Below, piece by piece: positions 36,858 through 46,511 of a DNA stretch of 64,000 bases (its first letter is position 1; each line of letters opens with the position of its first letter). The notes below the pieces were generated by a model. That model saw only the letters and a program-made list of their open reading frames with translations. It was not told the DNA's origin and did not search any database. Source of the DNA: G963675935 sp963719005 (GTDB lineage Bacteria > Planctomycetota > Planctomycetia > Pirellulales > Thermoguttaceae); the NCBI GenBank assembly GCA_963719005.1, contig CAVRAR010000005.1:1-64000 (forward strand), in the 5' to 3' direction. Made by a program: the position numbers and the translations under genes.

Positions 36858-39017
36858 ATGACACGCTATCTTAATCGATCGACGCAGTTGTCGCCCGACC
36901 CCGGCAAGGGGGACAGTCCCATTTTCGTCAACCATCGCTGCGCGACGGTGCCCGCGAAAATTGGGACAGTCCCCGGGTTCGCGGGGCGGAGCACGCTCTC
37001 GGCGTTGGTTTTGATCGCGGCTGCCCTTGCCGCGTCGCCGCTGTCGGCCGCGCCGGCGGCGCGCGGCCACTCGTGGGCCTTGCTGATCGGCATCGAGAAG
37101 TACCTTTTCGTGCCCGGCCTGCATTACACCGTCAACGACGTGCAGCAACTTGCGAAGACCCTGCACGAGCGGGCGAACTTCGACGTCGAGCAGATGTGCG
37201 ACGACGTGGAGCCGGCCCGCCTCCGCCCGCTGAAGGCAAGCATCGAAAAAGAGCTGGCCGAATGGCTGCAACAGCCCGAACCCGAGGATACGGTGCTGGT
37301 CTACTTCAGCGGCCACGGCTTCCGCGATGCCGCGGGGAAAATGTATCTCGCGCCGATCGACTGCAACCCCAACGATTTAATCCACACCGCCATCCCCATC
37401 GAATGGGTTCGCCAGCAAATCGCCGGCTGCAAGGCGAAGTTCAAGCTCTTGATCCTCGATTCCTGCCACGCCGGTTCGGAGAAGGGCGAAACAGACCGGA
37501 TGGCCGTCGGCGGCAACGATCTGGGCGAGCCGTTCAAGGACCTGGAAGGCGTCGTGACGTTGGCCAGTTCGACCGCCAAGCAGCAGAGCCAGATCTGGGA
37601 AGACAAACAGCAGTCGTTGTTCAGCTATTGGCTCAATTTGGGACTCCGCGGCCACGCCGATGAAGATGGCGACGGCAAGGTGGACGTCGACGAACTGTAC
37701 AAGTACGTTTACGACAACGTGAAGCGGACCGCCGAGCGGCACATGCCGCTGAAGCAGACGCCGGTGCGGATCGTCCGTCCGGGCACCGAGGGCGTGCCGG
37801 TCGTCGCCCGGCTGGCGCCGATGACGCTCCGCCAGGTGATCGGCGACACCGCGCAGCAGATCGCCGACGCCATCGCCGACCGCAAACTTGGGAAGGTCGG
37901 CGTGTTGGAGTTCACCAACGACACGAAGCTCGGCGAGCTGCTCGGGGCCGATTTCGGCTCCTTGGGCCGCTACTGCTCCGCGGAGCTGGAACGGCGGCTC
38001 TCCGACGAATCCAACGGAAAGTTCAGCGTGATGGACAGCCACCGGCTGCAAAACGCCCTTCGCAGCCAAGGCTTCAAGATCGGGGATCTCGGCAATTCCA
38101 TGGCCCTGAAGGATCTCTCCACCGCCAGCGGCGGCATGCCGACGATCGCCGTCGGCACGCTACGGAACCGCATGGGCCGCGTGGTGAACATCCAATGCCG
38201 GCTCGTCTCCACCAGCAGCGACGACGTCTTCGGGGCCGGCGGCGGCACGGCCGTGCTCAACGAATCGGAATGGGCGATGCTCGGCGGCAGCGTGGTCGTT
38301 AAGCCCGAGTACCGCCAACAGAAAACTCCCCCGCCCGGTCAACCCGCCAAGTCGGCCGAGGAACAGCTTATCCAGCGGCTCGATTTCCAGGTCGGCAAGA
38401 ACGGCCATCCGCTGGCCGAGGCCGACTGCCCCTTCCCCGTGAAGTTGGTCATTGACGGCCAAGAGCGGAAAGGCGTCTTCCGCGGCAATGATTACATCGT
38501 GCCCGTTCGCAAGGGCGAAGTCTACGAGATCCAGGTCGAGAACCGTAAGACGGACATGGTGTTCATGCGGCTCTTGGTCGACGGACTGAACACCCTGCCG
38601 CAGGAGCTCGATACCAAGGGGGTGCGGATGGAGGTCGTCGCCCCGCGTGTGAACCTCGATGAAGCCCGCGCCTGGCAAATCGACCCCGGCACGCTGAATG
38701 CCGTCCGCGGTTTCGTCACCGAGGTCGGCGCCGAGGGCAAGTTGCGGCAATTCGAGATTGCCGACGCCTCCAACTCGCAGGCCGGCCGCCAGAACTTCAC
38801 CGACCAACTCGGCATCATCACCGCCGCCTTTTACTCGGTGGCGCCCGCTTCCGGGCCCTCGGCGCGTTCCGTTGTCTTTGGAACCAAGGCCGGTCAGGAG
38901 AAGAAAGAACAATTTCAGGACGGAAAGAAAGGAATCAGGCCGGGAAAGCTCCTGGCGGTAATCACGATCCACTACGTCAACGCCGACACGATGCCCTCCG
39001 GCGATCCGCAGCAATAG
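36858..39017 (+). CDS. Large secreted caspase with EF-hand and CsgG-like domain
   Basis: A 719-aa protein. The caspase domain runs from about residue 68 (SWALLIGIEKY) with His153 in YFSGHG and Cys203 in DSCHAGS. An EF-hand loop (DEDGDGKVDVDE, residues 268-279) follows directly, which suggests calcium-dependent activation. Around residues 340-480 there is a CsgG/FlgO-like domain (KVGVLEFTNDTKLGELLGAD, FSVMDSHRLQNALRSQG, PTIAVGTLRNRMGRVVNIQC). The C-terminal 230 residues are beta-rich. The N-terminus is odd: residues 18-39 come from a palindromic repeat (36909-36974) inserted before the hydrophobic signal core (STLSALVLIAAALAASPLSA). ATG 36858 is best placed after GGGAGGA. Confidence 0.85.
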   Translation: MTRYLNRSTQLSPDPGKGDSPIFVNHRCATVPAKIGTVPGFAGRSTLSALVLIAAALAASPLSAAPAARGHSWALLIGIEKYLFVPGLHYTVNDVQQLAKTLHERANFDVEQMCDDVEPARLRPLKASIEKELAEWLQQPEPEDTVLVYFSGHGFRDAAGKMYLAPIDCNPNDLIHTAIPIEWVRQQIAGCKAKFKLLILDSCHAGSEKGETDRMAVGGNDLGEPFKDLEGVVTLASSTAKQQSQIWEDKQQSLFSYWLNLGLRGHADEDGDGKVDVDELYKYVYDNVKRTAERHMPLKQTPVRIVRPGTEGVPVVARLAPMTLRQVIGDTAQQIADAIADRKLGKVGVLEFTNDTKLGELLGADFGSLGRYCSAELERRLSDESNGKFSVMDSHRLQNALRSQGFKIGDLGNSMALKDLSTASGGMPTIAVGTLRNRMGRVVNIQCRLVSTSSDDVFGAGGGTAVLNESEWAMLGGSVVVKPEYRQQKTPPPGQPAKSAEEQLIQRLDFQVGKNGHPLAEADCPFPVKLVIDGQERKGVFRGNDYIVPVRKGEVYEIQVENRKTDMVFMRLLVDGLNTLPQELDTKGVRMEVVAPRVNLDEARAWQIDPGTLNAVRGFVTEVGAEGKLRQFEIADASNSQAGRQNFTDQLGIITAAFYSVAPASGPSARSVVFGTKAGQEKKEQFQDGKKGIRPGKLLAVITIHYVNADTMPSGDPQQ
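36909..36974. repeat. Palindromic repeat, GGGGACAGTCCC family, in a caspase gene
   Basis: GGGGACAGTCCCATTTTCG ... CGAAAATTGGGACAGTCCCC, translated in frame between the start codon and the signal-peptide core. Near copies lie at 25331-25396 and, with a shorter loop, at 52311-52355. Confidence 0.8.
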
Positions 39018-39060
39018 ACTGGCTGAAATCGGCAGGACGAATCGCGGCATTCCATCGGAC

Positions 39061-39171
39061 GGACACGACCTGGCGACCATCGCGCTGCACGAAATCCACA
39101 AAGTCTACGACCTCGGCGAGACGCAGGTCGAGGCCCTCCGCGGCGTCTCCGTGCAGATCGACCGCGGGTAA
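39061..39171 (+). pseudogene. N-terminal fragment of an ABC transporter ATPase
   Basis: A stretch encoding TIALHEIHKVYDLGETQVEA and LRGVSVQIDRG, the first 30 or so residues of a MacB-like ATPase, then a stop. No Walker A motif follows. It abuts an inverted fragment of an adaptor protein gene, so this is a rearrangement remnant. Confidence 0.55.
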
Positions 39172-39307
39172 TCACAAACAGGTTCGGCGTCATGCGGTCG
39201 CCGAGGGTTTGCCCCTCCTCAACCTGGCGATCGATGACCACGCCGTCGATCGGCGACGTGATCTTCATGTAGCCGGAGCTGGCCATCGAGTCGATTTCCG
39301 CCAGCAC
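39165..39307 (-). pseudogene. Fragment of a membrane-fusion (adaptor) protein
   Basis: Encodes LAEIDSMASSGYMKITSPID and GVVIDRQVEEGQTLGDRMTP with NLFVIT, a typical lipoyl/beta-barrel segment of HlyD/MacA-type periplasmic adaptors. It is joined head-on to the ABC ATPase fragment at one side and to the truncated caspase gene at the other. Confidence 0.6.
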
Positions 39308-39317
39308 TTGCCCCCTG

Positions 39318-40574
39318 CGTCACAGAGAAAATCGGAAATCTCGTCGCCGGGAATCGCCTGCTGGCGGACGTCGTCCTCGTTCTGAACCCGCGCGTCGCTG
39401 GGCAAGTAATAGTAGCGTTGGCCGATCATCAGCCCGTGGCCGGCGAAGAACACGACCAGCGTGTCCTGCGGCCGGGTCTCGGCGGCGAGCTTGCGGACGG
39501 CGCGGCGGATTCCGTCGCGACTCGCTTGCCGATCGAGAACGGTGGCCGCGACTACCTGTTCGTAGCAATCGCCCCCGCGGCGCTGGAACAACGCGGCAAA
39601 GGCCCGGGCGTCGTCCGAACTGAATCGCAGGTTCAGTTGCTCGTCTTCATAACTGTTGATTCCGACGGCGACCACGAAGAGCCGCCCTTTGGCGGCCGTC
39701 TCCGCCTGGTCGAGCACGAACTGGGCCGGCTCGGCCTCCCAGCCGCCGGCGGCATTGGTGGCGACCCGAAAGCGGTTGACGCCGGCGACCAGCGGCACGT
39801 GGAATATCTTGCGGACGGTCTTCGCCGCGCGAGGTTCCGCGCCCTGCGAAGGTACGCGGGCCCCGTTCTGATAAAGGGACAGGCCGGCGATGCCGCCTCC
39901 CTGGTCGATCGCCTCGACCTCCAACAGGAGTTCTCGGTGCCGTTGGAATTGAAACCGACCGCCGCCACCCCGCTGGAATGGCCTAAGATCGTCAACAACC
40001 GCTTGCCGGTCGCGGCATCCCACAAGATGGCCGTGTTGTCCCCGGCGCCGGTAAGGATCTGCCGGCCGTCGGGGCTCATCGCCACGGCACATAGCATATT
40101 GGTATGCCCGCGGAAGGTTTGCAGCGGCTTTCCGTCATTGAGGTCCCAGAGAACGACCTTGCGGTCGGAGGTTCCGGTAACGGCCCGCCGCCCATCGCTG
40201 CTGATGGCTACCGATCCGACGAAGACCGGCTGCATCAGAGAGACTTCCAAGGTCGGCGTGCCGGCGGGAGGCCCCAGCACGCGAACCGTCCAGCCGCGGA
40301 GCAGCAGCTTTCGCCGGTAACTCTTGCCGTCGGCTTGACGGACAGTCGCCTCGACAAAGCGATATTCTCCGGCTTTCAGCGAATCGAAGGTCTCGCGCCC
40401 TTTTTCGCCATAATCCAGCCCACTGATGCTGACCGTCGCGCCGGCAGGCAGCGCGAATTCCACCACGCAGACGTCCGCGGCAACCGGCGGCGTTTCGCTC
40501 GCCCGGACACCGCAGCCGGCGATGAGCCAGGCGGCAATCAGCCAAAACCAAAACGGGCGGGATCGGTTCTTCAT
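39318..40574 (-). pseudogene. WD40-caspase lipoprotein, truncated before the catalytic Cys
   Basis: The N-terminus is a lipoprotein signal (FWFWLIAAWLIAGC), followed by a PEGA-like beta domain and two to three WD40 blades (AISSDGRRAVTGTSDRKVVL, AMSPDGRQILTGAGDNTAIL). After a frame change near 39935 comes a beta-sandwich (LEVEAIDQGGGIAGLSLYQN) and a caspase domain beginning RLFVVAVGINSYEDEQLNLR, with the catalytic His in FFAGHG. The sequence is cut off after GDEISDFL, before the expected Cys motif, where it meets the adaptor-protein fragment. It should be non-functional as a protease. It is on the strand opposite the caspase operon. Confidence 0.7.
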
Positions 40575-40919
40575 GGGTCACCCGCGCAATAGGGCATCTG
40601 TTCTTTCGCCGTTCAGCATAAAAGCTCGGCGCGCAGCGTCAATCCCCTCGAATCGACGACGATCAGACAAGATCGAGCCTAAATTCCACCCCATAGCGGT
40701 ATTGAGGGCATCATGGCGGGCCCGGCTGTGACTGCGGGGCGTCGCGCGGTAAGCTAACCTCTCATGGGGATCGTCGTAGTTTGTCGTCCAGAAAGTTCTT
40801 GCCGGCGAGAAACGCCCCCCGATTGCAATCGGGGACTTTGGAAGGCTGCAAGAACTTCTTGGAGGCCGTTTTAGGGCCGGTCTATTCCCCCAAACGCACA
40901 GGGGCGATGGAGGTGGATC
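40575..40919. other. Divergent intergenic region with nested palindrome
   Basis: About 345 bases between the WD40-caspase (minus) and TPR-CHAT (plus) genes. It contains the nested inverted repeat at 40793-40857 and CGATGGAGGTGG just before the ATG at 40920. No gene is supported. Confidence 0.45.
40793..40857. repeat. Nested inverted repeat upstream of the TPR-CHAT gene
   Basis: Outer perfect arms AAGTTCTTGC / GCAAGAACTT enclose an inner perfect palindrome CCCGATTGCAATCGGG (40818-40833). It could be a regulatory stem in the leader or a dispersed repeat. Confidence 0.6.
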
Positions 40920-43900
40920 ATGAAGTATCGACTTATCGTGGTGATGGTGGCTATCGGTTGCCAATTGGCGCTGACCGCATTGGCTGAGAATCTCTTGGGG
41001 AGCGGCGGTCGTGCCGAGGCCCAACCGCCCGCTGACAAAGCAACCGGCAATCGCCCCGCGGCGTCCCAGCCGGCCAATGAAGGGGAGGAATTGTACGCGG
41101 CCATCATGAAAGCGTCGGCTTTGCAGGAGAAGGGCGATTATCCGGCTGCCGCGCGGGCCTGCGAGCGCGGCTTGGATTTGGCCCGCCGACTCTATGGCCC
41201 CGATCATGAGGGTACCGCCGAGTTGATGACCCTCCTGGCAGCTTCGTACCTAGCCATGGACCAATACGCCAAGGCGGAACCGCTCCTTGAGCGGAGCGTC
41301 AAGATCATCGAGTCCAAGCTCGGGCCCGATCATCTCAACCTCGCGGCGCCCTGCAGATCTTGGCAAATCTGTATGTGAAGACATGCCGATACGCGAAGGC
41401 GGAACCACTCTACAAGCGCAGTCTCAAAATCATGGAGTCGAAGCCCAGACCGGATGATCTCATCTTGGCGGAGTGTCTGAACAACCTGGCGTTGCTGTAC
41501 TATTATATGGGCCAATACCCGAAGGCGGAGCCGCTTTACCAGCGAAGCCTAAAGATCTACGAGTCCAAGGTCGGGCCGGACCATCCCGACGTGGCGCAGA
41601 GCCTGAACGCCCTGGCGGTTCTGTACGTGGCCATGGGCCAATACACCAAGGCGGAACCGCTCTACCAGCGAAGCCTCAAGATTCGTGAGTCGAAGCTCGG
41701 GCCCGATCATCCCGATGTGGCGTTGAGCCTGAACAACCTGGCCGATATTTACAAAACCATGACCCAGTACGCCAAGGCGGAACCGCTCTACCAGCGAAGC
41801 CTCAATATCCGCGAGTCGAAGCTCGGGCCGGATCATCTCGACGTGGCGCAGAGCCTGGACGGCCTGGCTGATCTTTACAAGGTCATGAGCCAGTACGCCA
41901 AGGCGGAACCGCTCTATCAGCGAAGCCTCAAGATCCGCGAGTCCAAGCTCGGGCCGGATCATCCCGATGTGGCGACGAGCCTGAACAACCTCGCGATTCT
42001 GTACGCGGAGATGGGCCAATACGCCAAGGCGGAGCCGCTCGACCAGCGAAGCCTCAAGATTCGTGAGTCGAAGCTCGGGCCCGATCATCCCGACGTGGCA
42101 CAGAGCCTGAACAACCTGGCAATTCTGTACTGGAACATGGGCCAATATGCGAAAGCGGAGCCGCTTTACCAGCGAAGCCTAAAGATTAACGAGTCCAAGC
42201 TCGGGCCGGACCATCCTACCGTGGCGGCGAGCCTGAGCAACCTGGCGGCTCTGTACCTGGACATGGGACAATACGCGAAGGTGGAACCACTCTGCCAGCG
42301 AAGTCTCAAGATTCGTGAGTCCAGGCTCGGGCCCGATCATCCCGACGTGGCGCAAAGCCTGAACAACCTGGCCAGTCTTTACCAGGCCATGGACCAATAC
42401 GCCAAAGCGGAGCCGCTCTACCAGCGAAGCCTCAAGATAATGGAGTCCAGACTCGGGCCGGATCATCCCGGCGTGGCGTTGAGCCTGAACAACCTGGCCG
42501 CTCTGTACGTCGAGATGGGCCAATACGCCAAGGCGAAGCCGCTCTACCTGCGAAGCCTCAAGATTTGCGAGTCCAAATTCGGGCCCAATCACCCCGACGT
42601 GGCGGCGGGCCTGAACAGCCTGGCGGATTTGTACTTCCACATGGGCAAATACGCCGCGGCGGAATGGGTCTACCAGCGAAGCCTCAAAATTCGCGAGTCA
42701 ACGCTCGGGCCCGATCATCCCGACGTCGCACAGAGCCTGGGCAATCTCGGGATTCTGTACTGGAACATGGGCCAATACGCGAAGGCGGAGCCGCTTTACC
42801 AGCGAAGCCTCAAGATTCGTGAGTCCAAGTTCGGGCCCGACCATCCCGACGTGGCGAGAAGTCTGAACAACCTGGCAACTCTGTACGACAACATGGGCCA
42901 GTATGCCAAGGCGGAGCCGCTCTACCAGCGAAGCCTCAAGATTTGCGAGTCCAGGCTCGGGCCCGATCATCCCGACGTGGCGGGAATCCTGGGCAACTTG
43001 GCCACTCTGCACGGTGCAACCGAACGATGGACAGATGCGGCTGCCGAGATCGACCGCGAGCGCCGGATCGTCCGCCGCCACGTCGCCCGCACCCTGCCCA
43101 TCCTCAGCGACAAAGAACAACTGACATTTTTGCGGACCCAAGATGAAAAGGACTTTCATATCGCCTTGTCGTTCGGATGGCGCCAACGGGCCGATGCCGC
43201 CATTGCCGAACGCTCGGCCGCCTGGCTATTAAACGGCAAAGCCGTCGCCCACGAGGTGCTCGCCCAACGGGCCATCCTCGCCTCTCAAGTGACCGACCCG
43301 TCGCTGTCGCAGCTTGTAGAGAACTTGTTGGCCATTCGCAGCCGCATGGCCGCCCTGAGCATGACGGTTCCCAAGGCCGGCAAAGAAGCCGAATACCGCA
43401 AACAACTCCAGAAGCTCGACCAAGAGGAACAATCACTTTCGCGGCAACTCGGACAGGCCACCGGTCGAAATACGATGGCCGATCCCTGGGTCGAACCGGC
43501 CGCCGTGCGAAAAGTCTTGGGCAAGGATGCGGTCTTGATCGAGATCGCTCAATATGAAATTGCCAACTTCAAAGCAGGAGAAAAAGACAAGGTTTGGCTG
43601 CCCGCACGCTATGTTGCTTGGATCATTCCGCCTGAAGGCCAAGAGAAAATCGCCATCGTCGATCTCGGCGAAGCCAAAAAGATCGACGACGCAGTCGCTC
43701 GGGCCCGCCAATTGCTCGAGAAGGCCGAAAAGACTATCGGAGAGGACGGTGAAACGCGGGCCGAATCGCAGATCCGCCGCAGTATGCGCGAGCTGACCGG
43801 CCTGGTCTTCGAGCCGCTCGAAAAGCACTTCGCCGCCGCCCGCCAGTTGATCGTTAGTCCCGACGCCGCTTTATGGCTGGTGCCGTGGGGCGCGCTCCCC

Positions 43901-44854
43901 TTACAGGGCGGCTTGTACGCCATTGAAAAATACCAGATCAGCTATGTCGTCAGCGGTCGCGACCTGCTGAGCCAGACCACGACCAAGGCAACAACGCCCG
44001 GCGTCCCGATCCTGTTCGCCAATCCGGACTACGACCTTGGGCCCGGCGAGGTCACGGCGACCACCCGCGCCGTGTTGCGAAGCGTAGCCCCCGTGGAACA
44101 GGCGATTAGCAGCGTGGGATTTGGCAGCCTCAGCGCCCTGCCGAGGGTGGATCGACTTCCCGGCACGGCCGAGGAGATGGCGGAGATCAAGCCCAGCGTG
44201 ACCCATTACGCCGGCGCTGAGCCCACCGTCTATGAAGACAAATACGCTTTGGAGGGCGTGTTCAAGGCTCTGCACCATCCGCGGGTGTTGGTCTTGAGCA
44301 CGCATGGGTTCTTCCTGCCGGATCAAGAGGTGGCCGTCAAAGGCACGGGATTGGAATGGCTGACGGAGAAGGGTTCCGAGAAGAGCAAAAGCCGGGCCGT
44401 GCTGACCACCGAGGGCAAGCCGCTGGAGAATCCGCTCTTGCGGTGCGGGTTGCTGCTGGCTGGCTGCAATCAGCGCGGGGAGGAACGCTCGCAGTCGGAC
44501 GACGGCATCTTGACCGGGATGGAGATCGTGGGCACCGACCTTCGCGGCACGGAACTGGTGGTGCTCAGCGCCTGCGAGACGGGCTTGGGTCAGGTCCGCA
44601 ACGGGGAAGGCGTGGCCGGACTGCGTCAGGCGTTTCAGTTGGCGGGGGCCAAGGCTGTGGTTTCCACGCTCTGGAGAATCCCCGACAAAGAGACGGCGGA
44701 GCTGATGAACGCGTTTTTCGCGAATCTCTCGCGTGGCCAGAGCAAGGCCGACGCTTTGCGGAACGCCCAGCTTTCGCAGATCGAGACCCGGCGGGCAGAC
44801 CATTCGGCCGCTCACCCCTATTATTGGGCCGCCTTCACCTTGACCGGTCAGTAA
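40920..44854 (+). CDS. TPR-CHAT protease (frame broken near 41350)
   Basis: About 1,310 residues when joined. It has a signal peptide (LIVVMVAIGCQLALTALAE), a short linker and about fifteen tetratricopeptide repeats of 42 residues (QYAKAEPLYQRSLKIRESKL, then GPDHPDVAxSLNNLAxLY) reaching to about 43020. A linker (RQLGQATGRNT) follows, then a CHAT caspase-like protease domain in the last 350 residues. The catalytic pair is intact: His codon 44303-44305 in STHGFF and Cys codon 44573-44575 in SACETG. The first 140 residues (40920 to about 41350) are in another frame; one base near GCGGCGCCCTGCAG restores it. Such proteins are known from HetF and from CRISPR-associated TPR-CHAT, where TPRs sense a partner and release protease activity. 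The signal peptide places this one outside the cytoplasm. Confidence 0.85.
41260..43017 (+). repeat. Tandem 126-base repeats encoding TPRs
   Basis: About fourteen head-to-tail units of 126 bases, many differing at only a few positions (for example units starting near 41760, 41890, 42016 and 42142). High identity at DNA level suggests recent expansion and makes copy number prone to change or misassembly. Confidence 0.8.
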
Positions 44855-44865
44855 GGCCGTACCGT

Positions 44866-44887
44866 GGACGGATTTCCGAATCCGTCC
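44866..44887. terminator. Palindrome after the TPR-CHAT gene
   Basis: GGACGGATTTCCGAATCCGTCC, 12 bases past the stop. A close relative is at 49016-49037. It could act as a terminator, though no T-run follows. Confidence 0.45.
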
Positions 44888-45079
44888 CCGAAAACCGGCC
44901 AGCCGGTGTTGGAAGCCTGATTTCCGATGGCCTTCCGACGATTCAATATCCGAGACGGCGGTTTTGGAGCCTCCCTGCCGAAAATCCACGCAAGACGGCG
45001 AAAGATCGCTCGGGGTCTGCAAGACGAAGGGTTCTTGGCAAGCGGCGTCTACCCGCCAGAGTGAGGGCAAAGGCGGAGT

Positions 45080-45158
45080 GGGAAAAAGGGGACAGGTCCA
45101 AGTTGTGCGAAGCACCCTCCGGGCCGTTCCGGCAAATTGGACCTGTCCCCTTTTTCCC
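45080..45158. repeat. Palindromic repeat, AAAAAGGGGACAGGTCC family (copy 1)
   Basis: GGGAAAAAGGGGACAGGTCC ... GGACCTGTCCCCTTTTTCCC. It is almost identical, in inverted orientation, to the element at 49885-49961, including the loop with its GTGCGAAGCACCCTCCGGGC sub-hairpin. Confidence 0.8.
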
Positions 45159-45401
45159 TTCGGGCGTTTCAGGAAGGGAACTATCTCGGAGGCACCGGCG
45201 TCAAAACGTAGAGGTTGTCATTCCCTCGTCGCAGACGGGAGCCTGCTTGTGCAGCGAGTGCTGCGGACTTACCTTGTATCGATCAACCTTGTGGGAGGTA
45301 AGAATGTCTTGGTTCAGCGTGAAATGGAAACTTCGATTGGCTTGCTAGGATCGTCCGGGTGTTGAAGTTGGTTGGTAGTGCTTGGATTTTTCGCTTTGGT
45401 G

Positions 45402-45456
45402 TTGTAAGCGAGGGAGGTGGGCGGCAGCAGAACCACCGCCCGGACCTCGCTCACAA
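45402..45456. terminator. Hairpin downstream of the transposase gene
   Basis: TTGTAAGCGAGG pairs with CCTCGCTCACAA, with further pairing of GGTGGGCGG and CCGCCCGG inside. It lies about 85 bases past the orfB stop and inside the insertion sequence. Confidence 0.45.
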
Positions 45457-45540
45457 CCCCTGGGGCGGCGCTCGGGTCGGTTCCCACCGGAGCCCTATCC
45501 TCCGCCCAGGTCGTCTCTCATCGTAACGTCCTTCTTTCGA

Positions 45541-46476
45541 TCAGGCAACCGTCCGCAAACGGGCCGCCTCTCGCTGCTCCTTTCTACGCTCGCGGGCCTC
45601 CGTCAGTTTGCGATCGCGGGCTGCGAAGATCTCCGCCTCACGGCCCGCCAATTTGTCCGCCGGCGCCACATAGCCAATCGCGCTGTGCAATCGCACCTCG
45701 TTGTAGTGCTCCACGTAACGAGCCACAATGCGGATGGCATCCTCCAGCGAGATCGGCGTGCCCGGCCGCAGGCACTCGCCCTTGATGCTCCCGTGAAATC
45801 GCTCCAGTTTGCCGTTGCTCTGCGGATAGTACGGGCTGGTGCGCACGTGCGTCATCCCGCAGATGCGAATGAACTCTTTGAAGTCCTTCGCCAAAAACTG
45901 CGACCCATTGTCGCTGATGATCCGCGGCGTCTCCTTGGGGAACTTCTCCCGCGCGCGTTGCAGGATCGTCAGTTCATCTTGCTCGGTCATCGAGCGGCGA
46001 ATCTCCCAATGCACGGTGTAGCGGCTGTAGCCGTCGAGGATCGTCGTCAGGTAGTAAAACGTGCCGTGGATGTTGAGGTAGCTGATGTCGATATGCCAGT
46101 GTTCATGGGGTTTTTGCGGCTGTTGGAAGCCCGTGCCTTTCTTCGACGGCTTGTTCGTCGAGCGCCCGATGCGGCCCGCCGCCTTCAATACGCGATAGAC
46201 GCTGCTGGGACTGACGGCCACCACGTCGCGGTCGAGCATCATGAACGCCAAACGCCGGTAGCCTTCCAGTGGATACTCGAAGGAGAAGCGGATGATGGCC
46301 TGCTTCTCCCAATCTTCGAGCCACCAGTCGCGCGGCACCCAGCCGTTGTGTTCGTTCCGCTTGCCGTAGCGATCCTTCCAGTCGTGGAACTTGCTCTGGC
46401 CAATGCCCAGCCAAGCCACGAACTTTCTGGCGGGAATCTCCGTGCGCTCGTTCCAACGGCGCACGTAATCGACCAC
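45541..46476 (-). CDS. IS3-family transposase OrfB (DDE integrase core)
   Basis: The catalytic part of the transposase. Markers are WHIDISYLNIHGTFYYLTTI with the first Asp, IISDNGSQFLAKDF with the second Asp, and SNGKLERFHGSIKGECL with the Glu, followed by HYNEVRLHSAIGYVAPADK. The upstream HTH_21-like region is also present. A GTG at 46476 opens the frame, but conserved residues extend further upstream (LNGRWVPHDTRDE), so the active product is probably the OrfAB fusion made by -1 frameshifting at the seven-A run (plus-strand T-run 46530-46536). Confidence 0.9.
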   Translation of the reverse strand: MVDYVRRWNERTEIPARKFVAWLGIGQSKFHDWKDRYGKRNEHNGWVPRDWWLEDWEKQAIIRFSFEYPLEGYRRLAFMMLDRDVVAVSPSSVYRVLKAAGRIGRSTNKPSKKGTGFQQPQKPHEHWHIDISYLNIHGTFYYLTTILDGYSRYTVHWEIRRSMTEQDELTILQRAREKFPKETPRIISDNGSQFLAKDFKEFIRICGMTHVRTSPYYPQSNGKLERFHGSIKGECLRPGTPISLEDAIRIVARYVEHYNEVRLHSAIGYVAPADKLAGREAEIFAARDRKLTEARERRKEQREAARLRTVA

Positions 46477-46511
46477 TTCATCGCGAGTGTCGTGGGGAAC
46501 CCAACGTCCGT

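Larger units (their letters stand above)
44855..45304. other. Intergenic region left of the insertion sequence
   Basis: About 450 bases with two palindromes (44866-44887 and 45080-45158) and no supportable gene. The missing 5' part of the radical SAM gene interrupted by the insertion sequence is not recognisable here, so the insertion was accompanied by a deletion or rearrangement. Confidence 0.4.

Noticed and set aside
40578..41207. 209-codon minus-strand frame upstream of the TPR-CHAT gene
   Set aside because: It overlaps the CHAT signal peptide and leader in antisense and has no recognisable features.
41260..43017. Possible CRISPR-like or satellite array
   Set aside because: The 126-base period encodes TPRs in one frame, with no spacers.
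43901..45115. 404-codon minus-strand open frame opposite the CHAT domain
   Set aside because: It is antisense to conserved catalytic residues; no domain or ribosome binding site.
44964..45365. 133-codon frame as the missing 5' end of the radical SAM gene
   Set aside because: It contains a palindromic repeat and no B12-domain residues; its end runs into the insertion sequence by chance.
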